NCBI GenBank assembly: GCA_900551295.1
Contig: URVJ01000016.1
Coordinates: 1 to 61,986, forward strand
Source of the DNA: an uncultured Eubacteriales bacterium
GTDB taxonomy: Bacteria; Bacillota; Clostridia; Oscillospirales; CAG-382
Direction of reading: 5' to 3'
Length of the DNA: 61,986 bases
In this document: piece by piece, positions 51,140 through 60,402 of the stretch
Layout of the letters: each line of letters opens with the position of its first letter
How positions within the stretch are numbered: the first letter of the stretch is position 1
The notes under the pieces: model-generated
Database searches by the model: none
What the model saw: the letters and a program-made list of their open reading frames with translations, nothing else
Told to the model about the DNA's origin: nothing
Position numbers and translations under genes: made by a program

Positions 51140-52492
51140 TCAATCGTTTTCAAAAACTATTGTTGAAACGGAGTTCGGCAGCGCCTCAATATACCACCAT
51201 TTTCCGAATCCGTAATACTGCAACTGGCGCTTTTCGCTGTTAGGATTTGTCACGATCAGCACAAATGTACCGTCTGGATTAGACGCGGCGCACACCTCGG
51301 CAAATTTCGCGGAATCCGCAAAGCTGAACAGGCTGTTTGCCTTTCTTGAAGTATCGGCGTTATATATCTGCGCACCGCGCTTTATATATTTTGAATAGTG
51401 GCAGAAAGCACGGTACTGACCGCTGTAACTAAGCTCGCCGCTCACACTGTTGCGCGTGGCAAGTCCTCCGCAGAAGAAAGGTCCGATATTCGGTCCGCCG
51501 ACTTCGTCAAGCATAAGATTCCAGCCGGTAAACGTAGTACAGCCGTGTTTCAGCGACCTTGAAAGAATTGTCGACCACTTGCACCAATCCGCCGCGTAAT
51601 TGTCATATAGTCTCGGTCCGCCTTCGGTAAAATGCCATTCGAGAGACGGATATTCGCGCATTACGTTATCGGTGTCTTCGGGTGCGCCTTCATAATAATG
51701 GAACGCTACGCCGTCGCAGCTTTTCGCAAGTTCCGGATATTTGCCGAGCTGCCAAAGCACCTTCGGCCAGCCGCTGAAATTGTGGTCATGCATCCACACT
51801 TTAACGTCAATGCCGCGGCTTACAAGTTTCTTTTTCAATGCGATTATAAACTTTGCCTCAATATCCGGGTGCCAGATACAGGTAGGCATTTTTCCACACT
51901 GATCTGTTTCGGGTTCGTTTTGTGCGGTAAGCGCGTCTACCTTTATTCCGCGCTTTGCGTATTCCTCAATAAAGCGTATGATATAATCGGCGTAGCAGTT
52001 TATAAATACTTCGCGCATAAATCCGCCGCATATCGAGCCGCCGGTTTTCATCCAGCCGGGAGGCGACCAGGGAGACGCAAAGACGTACATATCCGGTCTT
52101 ATAGAAAGTATCTCGTTTATTACGGGCACAATATATCCGTCGTCTCTTTCAACGGAAAAATGTTCGAGAGCCGTATCGGATTCCACGTCGTCATATGTAT
52201 AAAGCTCTGCGGAATAATCGCTTGAGCCTATGCTGAGCCTGCACACCGAAAGTCCGAGTCCGTCTTCGGAATATATACTTTTCAGAAAAGCGTTTCTGTC
52301 CTCCGGCGACATTAAATTAAGGTTATAGCATGAGCTGCCCGTGACCGCGACGCCAAAGCCGCCGAAATTTCCGTCATTCGGAGTTTCCGCCGTATTAATA
52401 ACGTCAACGCCGCACATTCTGCCTCCGGTGGGCTGCAGAGGATAACTGCGCATAAAAAAGTTCTGCGTTGTTTCAAACTGTGTTACTTTCAT
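51140..52492 (-). CDS. GH30 family glycoside hydrolase
   Basis: 450 residues without a signal peptide, so probably cytoplasmic. It has the GH30 layout: FGGFGVAVTGSSCYNL at the N-terminus, SPWSPPGWMKTGG, the acid/base Glu in ALTAQNEPE (about 191-199) and the nucleophile Glu in WHFTEGGP (about 289-296). A C-terminal beta domain holds GLATRNSVSGELSYSGQYRAFCHYSKYI. GH30 enzymes act on beta-glucosides, beta-1,6-glucans, xylans or fucosides; the specificity cannot be told here. The ribosome binding site is weak. Confidence 0.88.
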   Translation of the reverse strand: MKVTQFETTQNFFMRSYPLQPTGGRMCGVDVINTAETPNDGNFGGFGVAVTGSSCYNLNLMSPEDRNAFLKSIYSEDGLGLSVCRLSIGSSDYSAELYTYDDVESDTALEHFSVERDDGYIVPVINEILSIRPDMYVFASPWSPPGWMKTGGSICGGFMREVFINCYADYIIRFIEEYAKRGIKVDALTAQNEPETDQCGKMPTCIWHPDIEAKFIIALKKKLVSRGIDVKVWMHDHNFSGWPKVLWQLGKYPELAKSCDGVAFHYYEGAPEDTDNVMREYPSLEWHFTEGGPRLYDNYAADWCKWSTILSRSLKHGCTTFTGWNLMLDEVGGPNIGPFFCGGLATRNSVSGELSYSGQYRAFCHYSKYIKRGAQIYNADTSRKANSLFSFADSAKFAEVCAASNPDGTFVLIVTNPNSEKRQLQYYGFGKWWYIEALPNSVSTIVFEND

Positions 52493-52583
52493 TTATAATC
52501 CACGACCTTCCTCGTTTGACACCTTTTCAGTCACAAACGGTTTTGTCGATTTATTCTATCACAAACATTCCAAAAAAGCAACA

Positions 52584-52611
52584 CAAAAACCGGTGTATTT
52601 TACTACACCGG
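52584..52611 (-). terminator. Intrinsic terminator between the LRR and GH30 genes
   Basis: Minus-strand stem CCGGTGTA/TACACCGG (8 bp, six-base loop) followed by TTTTTGTG. It separates the secreted-protein genes from GH30. Confidence 0.85.
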
Positions 52612-52660
52612 CTCAGTTTGCCGCAAAAGTCTGTATGACTTTCGTATTTACACAAATATT

Positions 52661-54058
52661 TCAGTCTGCCGTATCTCCGAGCGCAATTCCGAGAGGAGAA
52701 AAATCTTCGTCGAGAAGTATCACCGTATAACGTGAAAACTCCGACGGCGTACTTACCGAAAACGTATGCGATTCATACGCGGCAACCTCTGCAGGCTCCG
52801 TGACCGCCGTGCCGCACATTCTGTTATCGCTTGTATAGAACGCAACGTAAGCCGTTACGGTTTTTGCACTGTCCGTGCCGTTATATACCGCAAAGTCAAC
52901 GTCTGAAGAATTATCAGACTTGCGGCACAGGAAAGCTCCTCCGGTCAGAACCTCGTCCGAAACACTGTACTGATACTTAAAGCTGCCTGAGGTATAAGTT
53001 TCCGACGCAAATTTTGATTTATAGCTGTCAAAAACGGTGCTGCCCGTCTTATAGACAAGTTTGCACGACGACGGTATTCCGTAGAAAGCGCCGTCCTTTA
53101 TCTCACCCGGTGCCGACGCGAAAACTATGCGTTCAAGAGCCGAACAGCCGTAAAGCGCGTCCTCCGACAGCACTTCAACGCCGGGAATTATAAGCGTTTT
53201 AAGGTTTTTGCAGTTATAGAACGCCGCTCTGCCGATTTTGGAAAGAGATTGTGACATTATCGCGACGCATTCTATTTTGCTCTGTGCAAAAGTTCCGTCC
53301 TCTATGGCGTCGCCACTGCATACAAGGGACTTTATACTGCTGTTTGCAAAGGCAAACGGCTCGATCTTTTCAACGCCCGAAACATTCAGCGTCTTGAGAT
53401 TCTTTGTTCCCTCAAACGCACCTGCGGCGACAGTCTTTATATCGGACGGAATACCGAAAGTTTCTCTGCCCGCGCCGTCGGCATATGCGATAAGCGTATC
53501 TCCGTTTTTATTGCAAAGATATGTTCCGTCGGAGGAGACTTTGAAATAACGGTTTGTTGTGGGCGAGAGAGATATTTTGGTAAGATTTTCGCAGCCTGCA
53601 AACGCTCCGCTGCCGATCTCGGCAATATTATATCTCAAAGTTATGCTTTTCAGATCCTTGCAGTAAGCAAAGGCATAAGATTCTATTCCTGTGACCTTAT
53701 ACGACGTACCGCCGAATGCGACCGTCATCGGAATCGAAAGATTTCCGTCCGAAGAAGAATAGCCCGACGTATTATAGTCGCGTTTCAGCCCGCCGACAGA
53801 GGCTGTTTTATCGCTTTCGTTAAGAGTATAATTAAGTCCGTTTGAATCGGCAAAAAGCCCTGCGGTTTCTGACGGCTCCACGCTCACCTCATATGAAGTT
53901 TCGGTTTCGGTTATTTCGGGAATATCCTTTTGCTCCGTTTCATGTGCCTGCTCTGCCGTAAATGCGTCATCTGCGGCAAATGCGCACACACCGGTGCAAA
54001 CTGCGGCGCTCACCGCAATCAATGCGGCTGCAAACAGTCTTGAATGTCTGTTGTTCAT
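52661..54058 (-). CDS. Secreted leucine-rich repeat (BspA-type, LRR_5) protein
   Basis: 465 residues. A signal peptide (about 1-28, ending CAFA) is followed by an acidic linker. About seven BspA-like repeats follow, such as YKVTGIESYAFAYCKDLKSI, EIGSGAFAGCENLTKISL, KIGRAAFYNCKNLKTLIIPG and EDALYGCSALERIVF. After about residue 330 comes a beta-rich C-terminal domain. It has no LPXTG, SLH or other anchor. BspA repeats are common in host-associated anaerobes, where some bind host proteins. AGGAGAGA lies before the ATG at 54058. It follows the Ig-like protein gene by ~70 bases. Confidence 0.88.
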   Translation of the reverse strand: MNNRHSRLFAAALIAVSAAVCTGVCAFAADDAFTAEQAHETEQKDIPEITETETSYEVSVEPSETAGLFADSNGLNYTLNESDKTASVGGLKRDYNTSGYSSSDGNLSIPMTVAFGGTSYKVTGIESYAFAYCKDLKSITLRYNIAEIGSGAFAGCENLTKISLSPTTNRYFKVSSDGTYLCNKNGDTLIAYADGAGRETFGIPSDIKTVAAGAFEGTKNLKTLNVSGVEKIEPFAFANSSIKSLVCSGDAIEDGTFAQSKIECVAIMSQSLSKIGRAAFYNCKNLKTLIIPGVEVLSEDALYGCSALERIVFASAPGEIKDGAFYGIPSSCKLVYKTGSTVFDSYKSKFASETYTSGSFKYQYSVSDEVLTGGAFLCRKSDNSSDVDFAVYNGTDSAKTVTAYVAFYTSDNRMCGTAVTEPAEVAAYESHTFSVSTPSEFSRYTVILLDEDFSPLGIALGDTAD

Positions 54059-54128
54059 GTTCTCTCTCCTAAAAAACAATCGGTATAAGCATTTTATGCT
54101 TTAATTTTTGGTATACGTTTTTACTTAC

Positions 54129-57100
54129 CTATATAAATTCTTCCGCGCTTTCCGACAGAACGGAACTGTCTGTAAAATCCGTGTTTTCCGCAGTTTCGTG
54201 ACTTTCTGCGTTTTCCGCGTTTTCGGGATTTTCCTGACTCTCGGTGTTTTCTGAGAACAGATTTTCGCCGTTCTGCGCATTTTCGGAATTTTCGGAAACT
54301 TTCTCAGTGTCCGCAGTTTCCGTATTTTCCGAATTGTCCGCGTTTTCGGAATTTCCGCTATTCTCATTGCCGTCCGCACTGTCCGTGACGTCCGCATTAT
54401 CGGGCGTTTCAGGCAATGCATTATCTTGAGAATTGTCGGAAGTTTCGCCGTTTTCGGGAATTTCCGGAATTTCGGGCTTTGTTATATTCTCCGGTATTTC
54501 CGCATTACTCGGAATTTCGTTATCCGTATTATCTTCGTTATCCGAAGTTTCTTCATCAAAGCTGTCCGCAGACGGCTCGGTTATATTAAACGTAATTGTA
54601 ATGCTCTTTGCGGCAGACGCGCACTTTACGGCGACTTTTACCGTGGTTCTGCCCTTTTTGATACCCTCGGCAATACCGTCGGAGGATACCGAAACGATTG
54701 AGGCAGAGGTGCTCTTATACGTAATCTCGCAATAGGTTTGTACGTCAATAACTTCACCGTCGCGCGTCACAGCAGTCAACATCGGAAGTATTTCAACGCT
54801 CTGTCCCTCCTCCATGCTTACAACGGTGCTCTGCGCTTTAAGGCTGTAAAGCTCGGGAACAACATTAACGGTTATGCTGTCCGAACCCGTGCCGCACTTT
54901 GCGAACGCCGTGAACGTAACGCTGCCGAAATTGTGCGACGCCGTAACTTTGCCGCGCGCGTCAATCGCAGCTATCGACTCATCGGAGCTTTCCCAGATCA
55001 CTTCGGACGAAACCGGCTTCTGCGAATCTTCTCTGACAGCCGAAGCTTTAAGCGTAAGCGTTTTTCCTGCTGCTAACGACAGCGACGACGGCTTTGTTAT
55101 TTTAACCGAATCGGCACCCAGTCCGACAGTAAACGTGCATACCGCTCTCTTTCCCGAACCGCTCATTACGGTAATCTTTGCCGTACCCTTTGAATGTGCG
55201 GTCACATTTCCGTTTTCGTCAACGTCCGCAACCTCTTTATTTGAGCTTTGCCATGTTAAGCTCTCGGTGCTGTTTTCGGGAGAAATCGCGGCTGAAAGTT
55301 CAAAATCTTCTCCGCCCGCAACCATGGCAAGCTTTGTATGTGACATTTTGACCGAGGACGCGGGAATCACTATATCTATTTCAATTACCGTGCTTACCTT
55401 ATCGAGAGACGTCACAGCCTCTGCCATCATTACGACCTTGCCGGGCTTTAAGCCGTACAGCTTACCGTTAGGCGCGTAATAGCCGTATTCCTCGCCGCTT
55501 ATCTGCGTAATTACGGCTTTTCTGTTAATCGGGCGCTTACCGTCAATTCTTGAGGCTGACGCTTTTAGCGCCGTATTCTTACCGACAGCAAGAGCAAGCG
55601 GTGCAGACGTAAACGAAACTTTATCCGCGCCCAGTCCCACACTTACCGTAGTATACGCTTTCTTTTTCCCGGAGCTTTCGACATATATCTTTGCGTTTCC
55701 GTCGGATACCGCGTGAACCATGCCCTCATCGGATACCGTTGCTACCTTTTCGTTTGAACTGTACCATCTTGCGGTATCGTTATTATCCTCAGGGAACGCC
55801 GTGTACGAAAGCTGATAATCGTTTGCACCGACTATAAGACTTATCTTTGATTCGGAAGTTACGAGTTTTGTTATGGGGCGCACCGCATAGACCGTGCAGA
55901 ATGCCTTTATTCCGTTTCTTGTCTGCGCCGTTATAACGGCAGTGCCTTTGCCGGACGCCTTGATAACGCCGGATTGCGAAACCGTCGCCACGGAATCGTC
56001 TGAGCTTGACCAGGTGATCTTTTCGGTATTCTTTGCGGGTGAAAGCGTTACTTTAGGCGTCGCGCTCTTTCCGTATGCAAGTGTGACCTCGGTAATGTTA
56101 AGCGTAATTGAATCCGCGTCTATGCGCTTACCGTCCTTCAGCGAAGAATTAAACTTGGTCAGCACGGTGCTTAAATTGCGTGCCGCGGCTTTTGCAACGC
56201 TGTCGGCAATCTCGCCGTCGGAAAAGCGTTTAAGAGTATCCGATGCCGAATCCGTCTGTGCGGAAAGCTTGTTAAACTCACTTTCCGTCGTCCAGCGCGT
56301 GCCGGGATATATATCGTTTCCGTTCTCCGCACTTACAAATATTCTTATGTTTTTGCCGCCGAGAATTTCCTTTGCCTCCGCTGTTTTTTCATAAAGTTCA
56401 AGCGCACCTCCGGTATAATCCGGTCTTTCAAGTGCCTCAACCGTTATATTTACAAAAACGTCTCTGTTATCCGCAGAAAAAGCCGTGAGTACATATGTTC
56501 CTGCTTTTTCCGGCACAAAATTTCCGGTTATGACCTTTCCGCCGCACTCGACGACGGCGCTGCTCTCGATCTTATCACCGAAATTATCGGTAAAGCCAAA
56601 ATACAGCTCTGCCGGAGAAAAAACTCCGTCGGTGCCGTGTACCGTAAGCGATGAAACAGCGTTTGTAAGTTCTTCGTCGGTATACGCCTTTATTTCGCAC
56701 GGAACTCTCTGCGCCCTTTTTACGTTTATTTTCGTACTGTCCGAAAGCTCCGCCGCCTTTGCGGAAACTTCAAACGTCATATCTTTCGCGTATCTGTTTA
56801 TGACAAGCGCCTTTCTATCCGCCGAAAGGTACGCCGAGCTGTTATCGCCGACGCCCGAAATAAAATATTCAGTCTTTGGCTGTTCAAGGCTCGGATATCC
56901 GAAAGAATCATATGTAAGCGCCTCGAGGTTTATTTCAATATCCTCACCGAGACTTCCGTTTACGGTATACACGTCTTCAAGCTCCGAAAATTTAAGTTTT
57001 TCGGCGTCAAGCGCACCGTCAGGACGCAATATTGCCGCAACGCGCGGCTTTTCAAGTCCCGTACCTCCTATTATCGCCGTGGAGTCGGAATATGACCTCG

Positions 57101-57377
57101 GAATAACGTTATCAAAGCTTACAAGTCCGCTTTCATCGGCTGCGGCATATCCGCGGTACATTACGTCGGAATCCGCATACTTTGACAGCAGCGTTTCAAG
57201 CTGATCTTCGCCGTAAACGCCCTTTAACACAAGCAGCGTATATTCTCCGAAACTCTCGCCGCGGTATTCTATATTATAAACTCCGCCGTTATCCGGTAAA
57301 ACATCAACGGCACAGACCGCCGCCGAAAGCGCAATCAATGCAAATACCGCGGATAAAGCAGAAAACAGCCTTTTCAT
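54129..57377 (-). CDS. Large secreted protein with bacterial Ig-like (Big_2) domains and an acidic repeat tail
   Basis: 1082 residues. A signal peptide (about 1-23) is followed by an N-terminal unknown region (about 25-420). At least five Ig-like group 2 domains lie at about 430-920, recognisable by repeats of the form ITWSSSDDSVATVSQSGVIKA and LTWQSSNKEVADVDENGNV. The final ~130 residues are low-complexity Glu/Asn/Ser with recurring SEN/AEN units. No sortase motif or membrane tail is visible. It is probably a surface or secreted adhesin-like protein (inference). AAAGGAAAG precedes the ATG. Confidence 0.88.
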   Translation of the reverse strand: MKRLFSALSAVFALIALSAAVCAVDVLPDNGGVYNIEYRGESFGEYTLLVLKGVYGEDQLETLLSKYADSDVMYRGYAAADESGLVSFDNVIPRSYSDSTAIIGGTGLEKPRVAAILRPDGALDAEKLKFSELEDVYTVNGSLGEDIEINLEALTYDSFGYPSLEQPKTEYFISGVGDNSSAYLSADRKALVINRYAKDMTFEVSAKAAELSDSTKINVKRAQRVPCEIKAYTDEELTNAVSSLTVHGTDGVFSPAELYFGFTDNFGDKIESSAVVECGGKVITGNFVPEKAGTYVLTAFSADNRDVFVNITVEALERPDYTGGALELYEKTAEAKEILGGKNIRIFVSAENGNDIYPGTRWTTESEFNKLSAQTDSASDTLKRFSDGEIADSVAKAAARNLSTVLTKFNSSLKDGKRIDADSITLNITEVTLAYGKSATPKVTLSPAKNTEKITWSSSDDSVATVSQSGVIKASGKGTAVITAQTRNGIKAFCTVYAVRPITKLVTSESKISLIVGANDYQLSYTAFPEDNNDTARWYSSNEKVATVSDEGMVHAVSDGNAKIYVESSGKKKAYTTVSVGLGADKVSFTSAPLALAVGKNTALKASASRIDGKRPINRKAVITQISGEEYGYYAPNGKLYGLKPGKVVMMAEAVTSLDKVSTVIEIDIVIPASSVKMSHTKLAMVAGGEDFELSAAISPENSTESLTWQSSNKEVADVDENGNVTAHSKGTAKITVMSGSGKRAVCTFTVGLGADSVKITKPSSLSLAAGKTLTLKASAVREDSQKPVSSEVIWESSDESIAAIDARGKVTASHNFGSVTFTAFAKCGTGSDSITVNVVPELYSLKAQSTVVSMEEGQSVEILPMLTAVTRDGEVIDVQTYCEITYKSTSASIVSVSSDGIAEGIKKGRTTVKVAVKCASAAKSITITFNITEPSADSFDEETSDNEDNTDNEIPSNAEIPENITKPEIPEIPENGETSDNSQDNALPETPDNADVTDSADGNENSGNSENADNSENTETADTEKVSENSENAQNGENLFSENTESQENPENAENAESHETAENTDFTDSSVLSESAEEFI

Positions 57378-57525
57378 GGAACACTTTCCTTTCAGAATTA
57401 TACAAAATACACTGATTTTGTCGGGATTTTAAGCAAAAATACAACTATACGTATAAATTATATCACAAAAGATTTATCATGTCAATTTTTTTTAAAATTA
57501 AGTTCTGAAAATATTGATTAAATTA

Positions 57526-57554
57526 TTGCCAAAACCGTTTAACTGTGTTAAACT
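57526..57554 (+). promoter_or_regulatory. Promoter of the 92-residue membrane protein gene
   Basis: TTGCCA (57526-57531), 17-base spacer, TAAACT (57549-57554). Confidence 0.5.
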
Positions 57555-57575
57555 CTATATAAAGGGGTTGGATAT

Positions 57576-57854
57576 ATGCAGAACTTTAAAATATTTCTTA
57601 CGGCGTTTGTTACGGGACTCATAGTTTTCGGAATTCTTGCCGTTTTGCTTATACATTTCGGTTTCAGAACCATGTCGGGAGAGCATGAATTTGATTTCGG
57701 CACCGGTGACGGCACGGATATTTCGGATACATACGCCGAAAACGGCGAAAATCAGCTTTCCTCGGACGGCACGGACATCGGTTTGTCATCTGACGGAAAC
57801 GGCAGCGGCACTGCGGACAATTCCGAAACGGACGGTACGCAAACAGCGGATTAA
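57576..57854 (+). CDS. Small membrane protein with acidic Ser/Gly/Thr/Asp tail
   Basis: 92 residues. One N-terminal helix (FLTAFVTGLIVFGILAVLLI, about 7-26) is followed by an exposed low-complexity tail rich in Asp, Gly, Ser and Thr (GTGDGTDISD, SSDGTDIGLSSDGNG). No family is recognised. AAAGGGG lies ~11 bases before the ATG, and the gene has a plausible promoter and terminator of its own. Confidence 0.65.
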   Translation: MQNFKIFLTAFVTGLIVFGILAVLLIHFGFRTMSGEHEFDFGTGDGTDISDTYAENGENQLSSDGTDIGLSSDGNGSGTADNSETDGTQTAD

Positions 57855-57904
57855 GCGAGTATACGCAGCTTTATTTTTCGCGGCGTTTTCAAAATTTTGT
57901 ATAG

Positions 57905-57957
57905 AAAAAACAGCTTAGTACGGATTTGAAATTTTTCCGCGCCAAGCTGATTTTTTA
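57905..57957 (+). terminator. Bidirectional terminator-like hairpin
   Basis: Stem CAGCTT/AAGCTG (57911-57916 with 57944-57949), followed by ATTTTTT on the + strand and preceded by an A-run. It serves the converging small membrane protein and FAD oxidoreductase genes. Confidence 0.6.
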
Positions 57958-57998
57958 TGCTAATTTTTCGGTTTATCAAAAAGCGGTTTATGCCTTTT

Positions 57999-59276
57999 TC
58001 AGCACAGTGCCCCGTTTTGCTTTAAGATTTCGCGGAGCTTTACGGTATCAAGGTTTTCCGGCTTTATACCTGTACCCGCACAAAGTGCTGCCGCCGTACC
58101 TGCCGCCTCTCCTATTGTGCAGACTATCGGCATTATGCGTATTGACGCCTGTGCGTCATGATCCGCCGAGATACATCTTCCTGCGACAAGCAGATTTGAG
58201 ACTTTCTGCGGCACAAGGCTGCGGTAAGGTATGGAATAATACTCGCCGGGGCCAAAATAGTAATGGCTGGTTCCGCTGCCCTCGGGATTATGAATATCTA
58301 TATCGTAGTTTCCGAACGCGATCGAATCCTCAAACTTTGTGCAGTTTTTGAGGTCATCTCCGGTAAGCACATATTTTCCTACTATCATGCGGCTTTCTCT
58401 TACGCCGATCTCGTTTGCGGTCATGATAAGCTCTGCATTTTCAAATCCGGGGATATTATTCTTCATGAACAAAAACAGTTCAAGCACCTGTTCGCGCGCC
58501 TGTATTTCGGCTTTGGACAGATCCAGCGGATCGGTAGGATTAAGCTTTACCACGCGCGTGGAATTAAAGTGTATACAGCCGTCGACAAAGGTTCTGAACA
58601 TAAGCACGTCTTCACGCGGATTTTTAATTTTACCATCGCTCTTGAACTTATTATACAGCGCGTTTATATCCTTTACTTTTGACGGAAGAGTTCTGACGGT
58701 CTCCCTGTCAACGCCGCCTACACGGAAACACAGCGTCATGGGCTGGCAAAGTCCGTCGTCGCGTCCGAGCCTGAACGGACAGCCCGAAAGATACGCAAGG
58801 CTTGCGTCGCCGGTTGCGTCAACAAAGACCTTTGCCGAAAGCTCAAACTTTCCCGAACGTCCGCAAAGCACGGCGGAGGTTATTTTATCACCGTCTTTTT
58901 TTACCTCGGAAAGATACGAGTGAAACAACAGTGTAACGCCGTATTTGATTGCAAGTCTGTTAAAGACTATTTTCATATATTCTTCATTATAATTCCAAAG
59001 CAGTGCGGGATCTGTTTCTATACCCTCACACTCATGCATGAGCTTGCTTGCCTCTGTGCATATCTCTGCAAAAATTCCTTCGCTGAGCCTTGTGAACTTA
59101 CCGTCGATAACCGTGCCGTTCTTCATAAACGGCATGACAAGCGCCAAATTCATTGCGCCTCCGAGCGCTCCGCTCTTTTCGACAAGTATCGTTTTTGCGC
59201 CCTGTCTGGACGCGGAAACCGCAGCCGCAAGTCCCGCAAATCCGCCGCCTATTACCGCAAGATCATAATTTTCCAT
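57999..59276 (-). CDS. FAD-dependent oxidoreductase (FAD_oxidored family)
   Basis: 425 residues. The N-terminal FAD-binding Rossmann motif is DLAVIGGGFAGLAAAVSASRQGAKTILVEKSGALGG. Later motifs are VFVDATGDASLAYLSGC and VAGRCISADHDAQASIRIMPIVCTIGEAAGTAAAL, the C-terminal FAD contact. It belongs to the family that includes putative xanthan lyase-like and fumarate reductase-like proteins. The substrate is not known. AAGGAAGG precedes the ATG. Divergent from a PocR/AraC regulator gene, which probably controls it. Confidence 0.87.
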   Translation of the reverse strand: MENYDLAVIGGGFAGLAAAVSASRQGAKTILVEKSGALGGAMNLALVMPFMKNGTVIDGKFTRLSEGIFAEICTEASKLMHECEGIETDPALLWNYNEEYMKIVFNRLAIKYGVTLLFHSYLSEVKKDGDKITSAVLCGRSGKFELSAKVFVDATGDASLAYLSGCPFRLGRDDGLCQPMTLCFRVGGVDRETVRTLPSKVKDINALYNKFKSDGKIKNPREDVLMFRTFVDGCIHFNSTRVVKLNPTDPLDLSKAEIQAREQVLELFLFMKNNIPGFENAELIMTANEIGVRESRMIVGKYVLTGDDLKNCTKFEDSIAFGNYDIDIHNPEGSGTSHYYFGPGEYYSIPYRSLVPQKVSNLLVAGRCISADHDAQASIRIMPIVCTIGEAAGTAAALCAGTGIKPENLDTVKLREILKQNGALC

Positions 59277-59367
59277 ATATACAAAGCCTTCCTTTGCAAA
59301 AATTATTCTTACGGTTATATATTACATCTGAAAATTGCTTAAAGCAATGCATAAATTACATAATTTA

Positions 59368-59396
59368 TTGCAAAAATTACACTTTTATGGTACAAT
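59368..59396 (+). promoter_or_regulatory. Promoter of the PocR/AraC regulator gene
   Basis: TTGCAA (59368-59373), 17-base spacer, TACAAT (59391-59396). The intergenic region also has an inverted repeat ATAAATTAC/ATAATTTAT (59351-59367), a possible operator. Confidence 0.6.
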
Positions 59397-59446
59397 AAAG
59401 GCGCAAGCGCGAAAGAAACGCAATTTATATACCGGGAGTTATATAC

Positions 59447-60271
59447 ATGACGCAGTTAAAGGATTTAATCGGATTATTTTGCCAAAACACGCATTTACAC
59501 ATTTCTGTTGCCGACGTTTCGGGAATTATTTCACAGGAACCGCTGCGGCTGCCCGAAGAATACCGCGTACACAGCAAAATTTTCTGCGACATGGCGAAGT
59601 CAACCGGCAAAGGCTTTGAAATGTGCATGAGGTGCAAGACGGTATGCAACGAATATGCACGCCATTCGGGTCGAGAATTTGCAGGGTTATGCGCGTTCGG
59701 TCTTTACGAGATATGCCGTCCGGTCTTTTCCGGAGGTGAATTATTATGCATAATCTACATAGGAAATCTTGTGAAAAATGCTGATGAAAGCCGCGAAAAG
59801 CTGCGCCAAGCCGCTAACATTGCAAAAAGCGACTTTGACGCTATGTACTCGGTAATGAAAGATCTATCAATGCCGTACACGGACAGCCAGTGCCGCATTA
59901 TTGCAGAGATTATCGAAAACTTTATAAAAAGCCATGCAAAAACTCCGCTGTCACAAAGAAATTCTCTGCACTGGGCAGTTCGCATTGCAAAGGACTGCGT
60001 TGCGTCGGATTATTCAAAGCCGCTTACTCTCTCCCTGATCGCACGCACTTATTTTATCAATGAAAAATATCTCGGCAGAATTTTTAAAGAACAGATCGGC
60101 AAAAGCTTTCACGAATATCTCCTTGATTACAGACTCTCCAAAGCTCAAAGTCTCCTCTCCTCCTCCGATCTTTCCTGTGCCCAGATATCTGAGCTCTGCG
60201 GTTTCTGCTCCCCCTCTTACTTCTGCAATTCCTACAAAAAATATTTCGGCAAAAACGCAGGGAATACGTAA
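59447..60271 (+). CDS. AraC family transcriptional regulator with PocR ligand-binding domain
   Basis: 274 residues. The N-terminal PocR-type sensory domain (about 1-150) has a Cys-rich segment (GFEMCMRCKTVCNEYARHSG...CAFGLYEICRPVF). The C-terminal AraC double helix-turn-helix (about 170-272) has SLIARTYFINEKYLGRIFKEQIGKSFHEYLLDYRLSKAQ and CGFCSPSYFCNSYKKYFG. GGGAG precedes the ATG. Its divergence from the FAD oxidoreductase gene suggests that it activates that gene when a small ligand binds. The last bases run into repeat copy 2. Confidence 0.9.
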   Translation: MTQLKDLIGLFCQNTHLHISVADVSGIISQEPLRLPEEYRVHSKIFCDMAKSTGKGFEMCMRCKTVCNEYARHSGREFAGLCAFGLYEICRPVFSGGELLCIIYIGNLVKNADESREKLRQAANIAKSDFDAMYSVMKDLSMPYTDSQCRIIAEIIENFIKSHAKTPLSQRNSLHWAVRIAKDCVASDYSKPLTLSLIARTYFINEKYLGRIFKEQIGKSFHEYLLDYRLSKAQSLLSSSDLSCAQISELCGFCSPSYFCNSYKKYFGKNAGNT

Positions 60272-60298
60272 GAAAACGCAAAAGAAAACGAGAGTACG

Positions 60299-60382
60299 CG
60301 CTTTTCTCCGCAGAAAAGCGTCAGTATAGGGTTGCTCATGGAAGTGAATAATCCGTTTCCGCCCAAAATAAGCAAAAACAAA
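60299..60382 (+). repeat. Interspersed ~83-bp repeat, copy 2
   Basis: Hairpin CGCTTTTC/GAAAAGCG (60299-60306 with 60313-60320) and block CCGTTTCCGCCC (60353-60364), followed by an A-rich end. It lies between the AraC gene and the 3' end of the MATE gene. Inverted relative to copy 3 at 61881-61960, with about 90 percent identity by eye. Confidence 0.85.
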
Positions 60383-60402
60383 TAACCTCAAGCGCATTCC
60401 CC

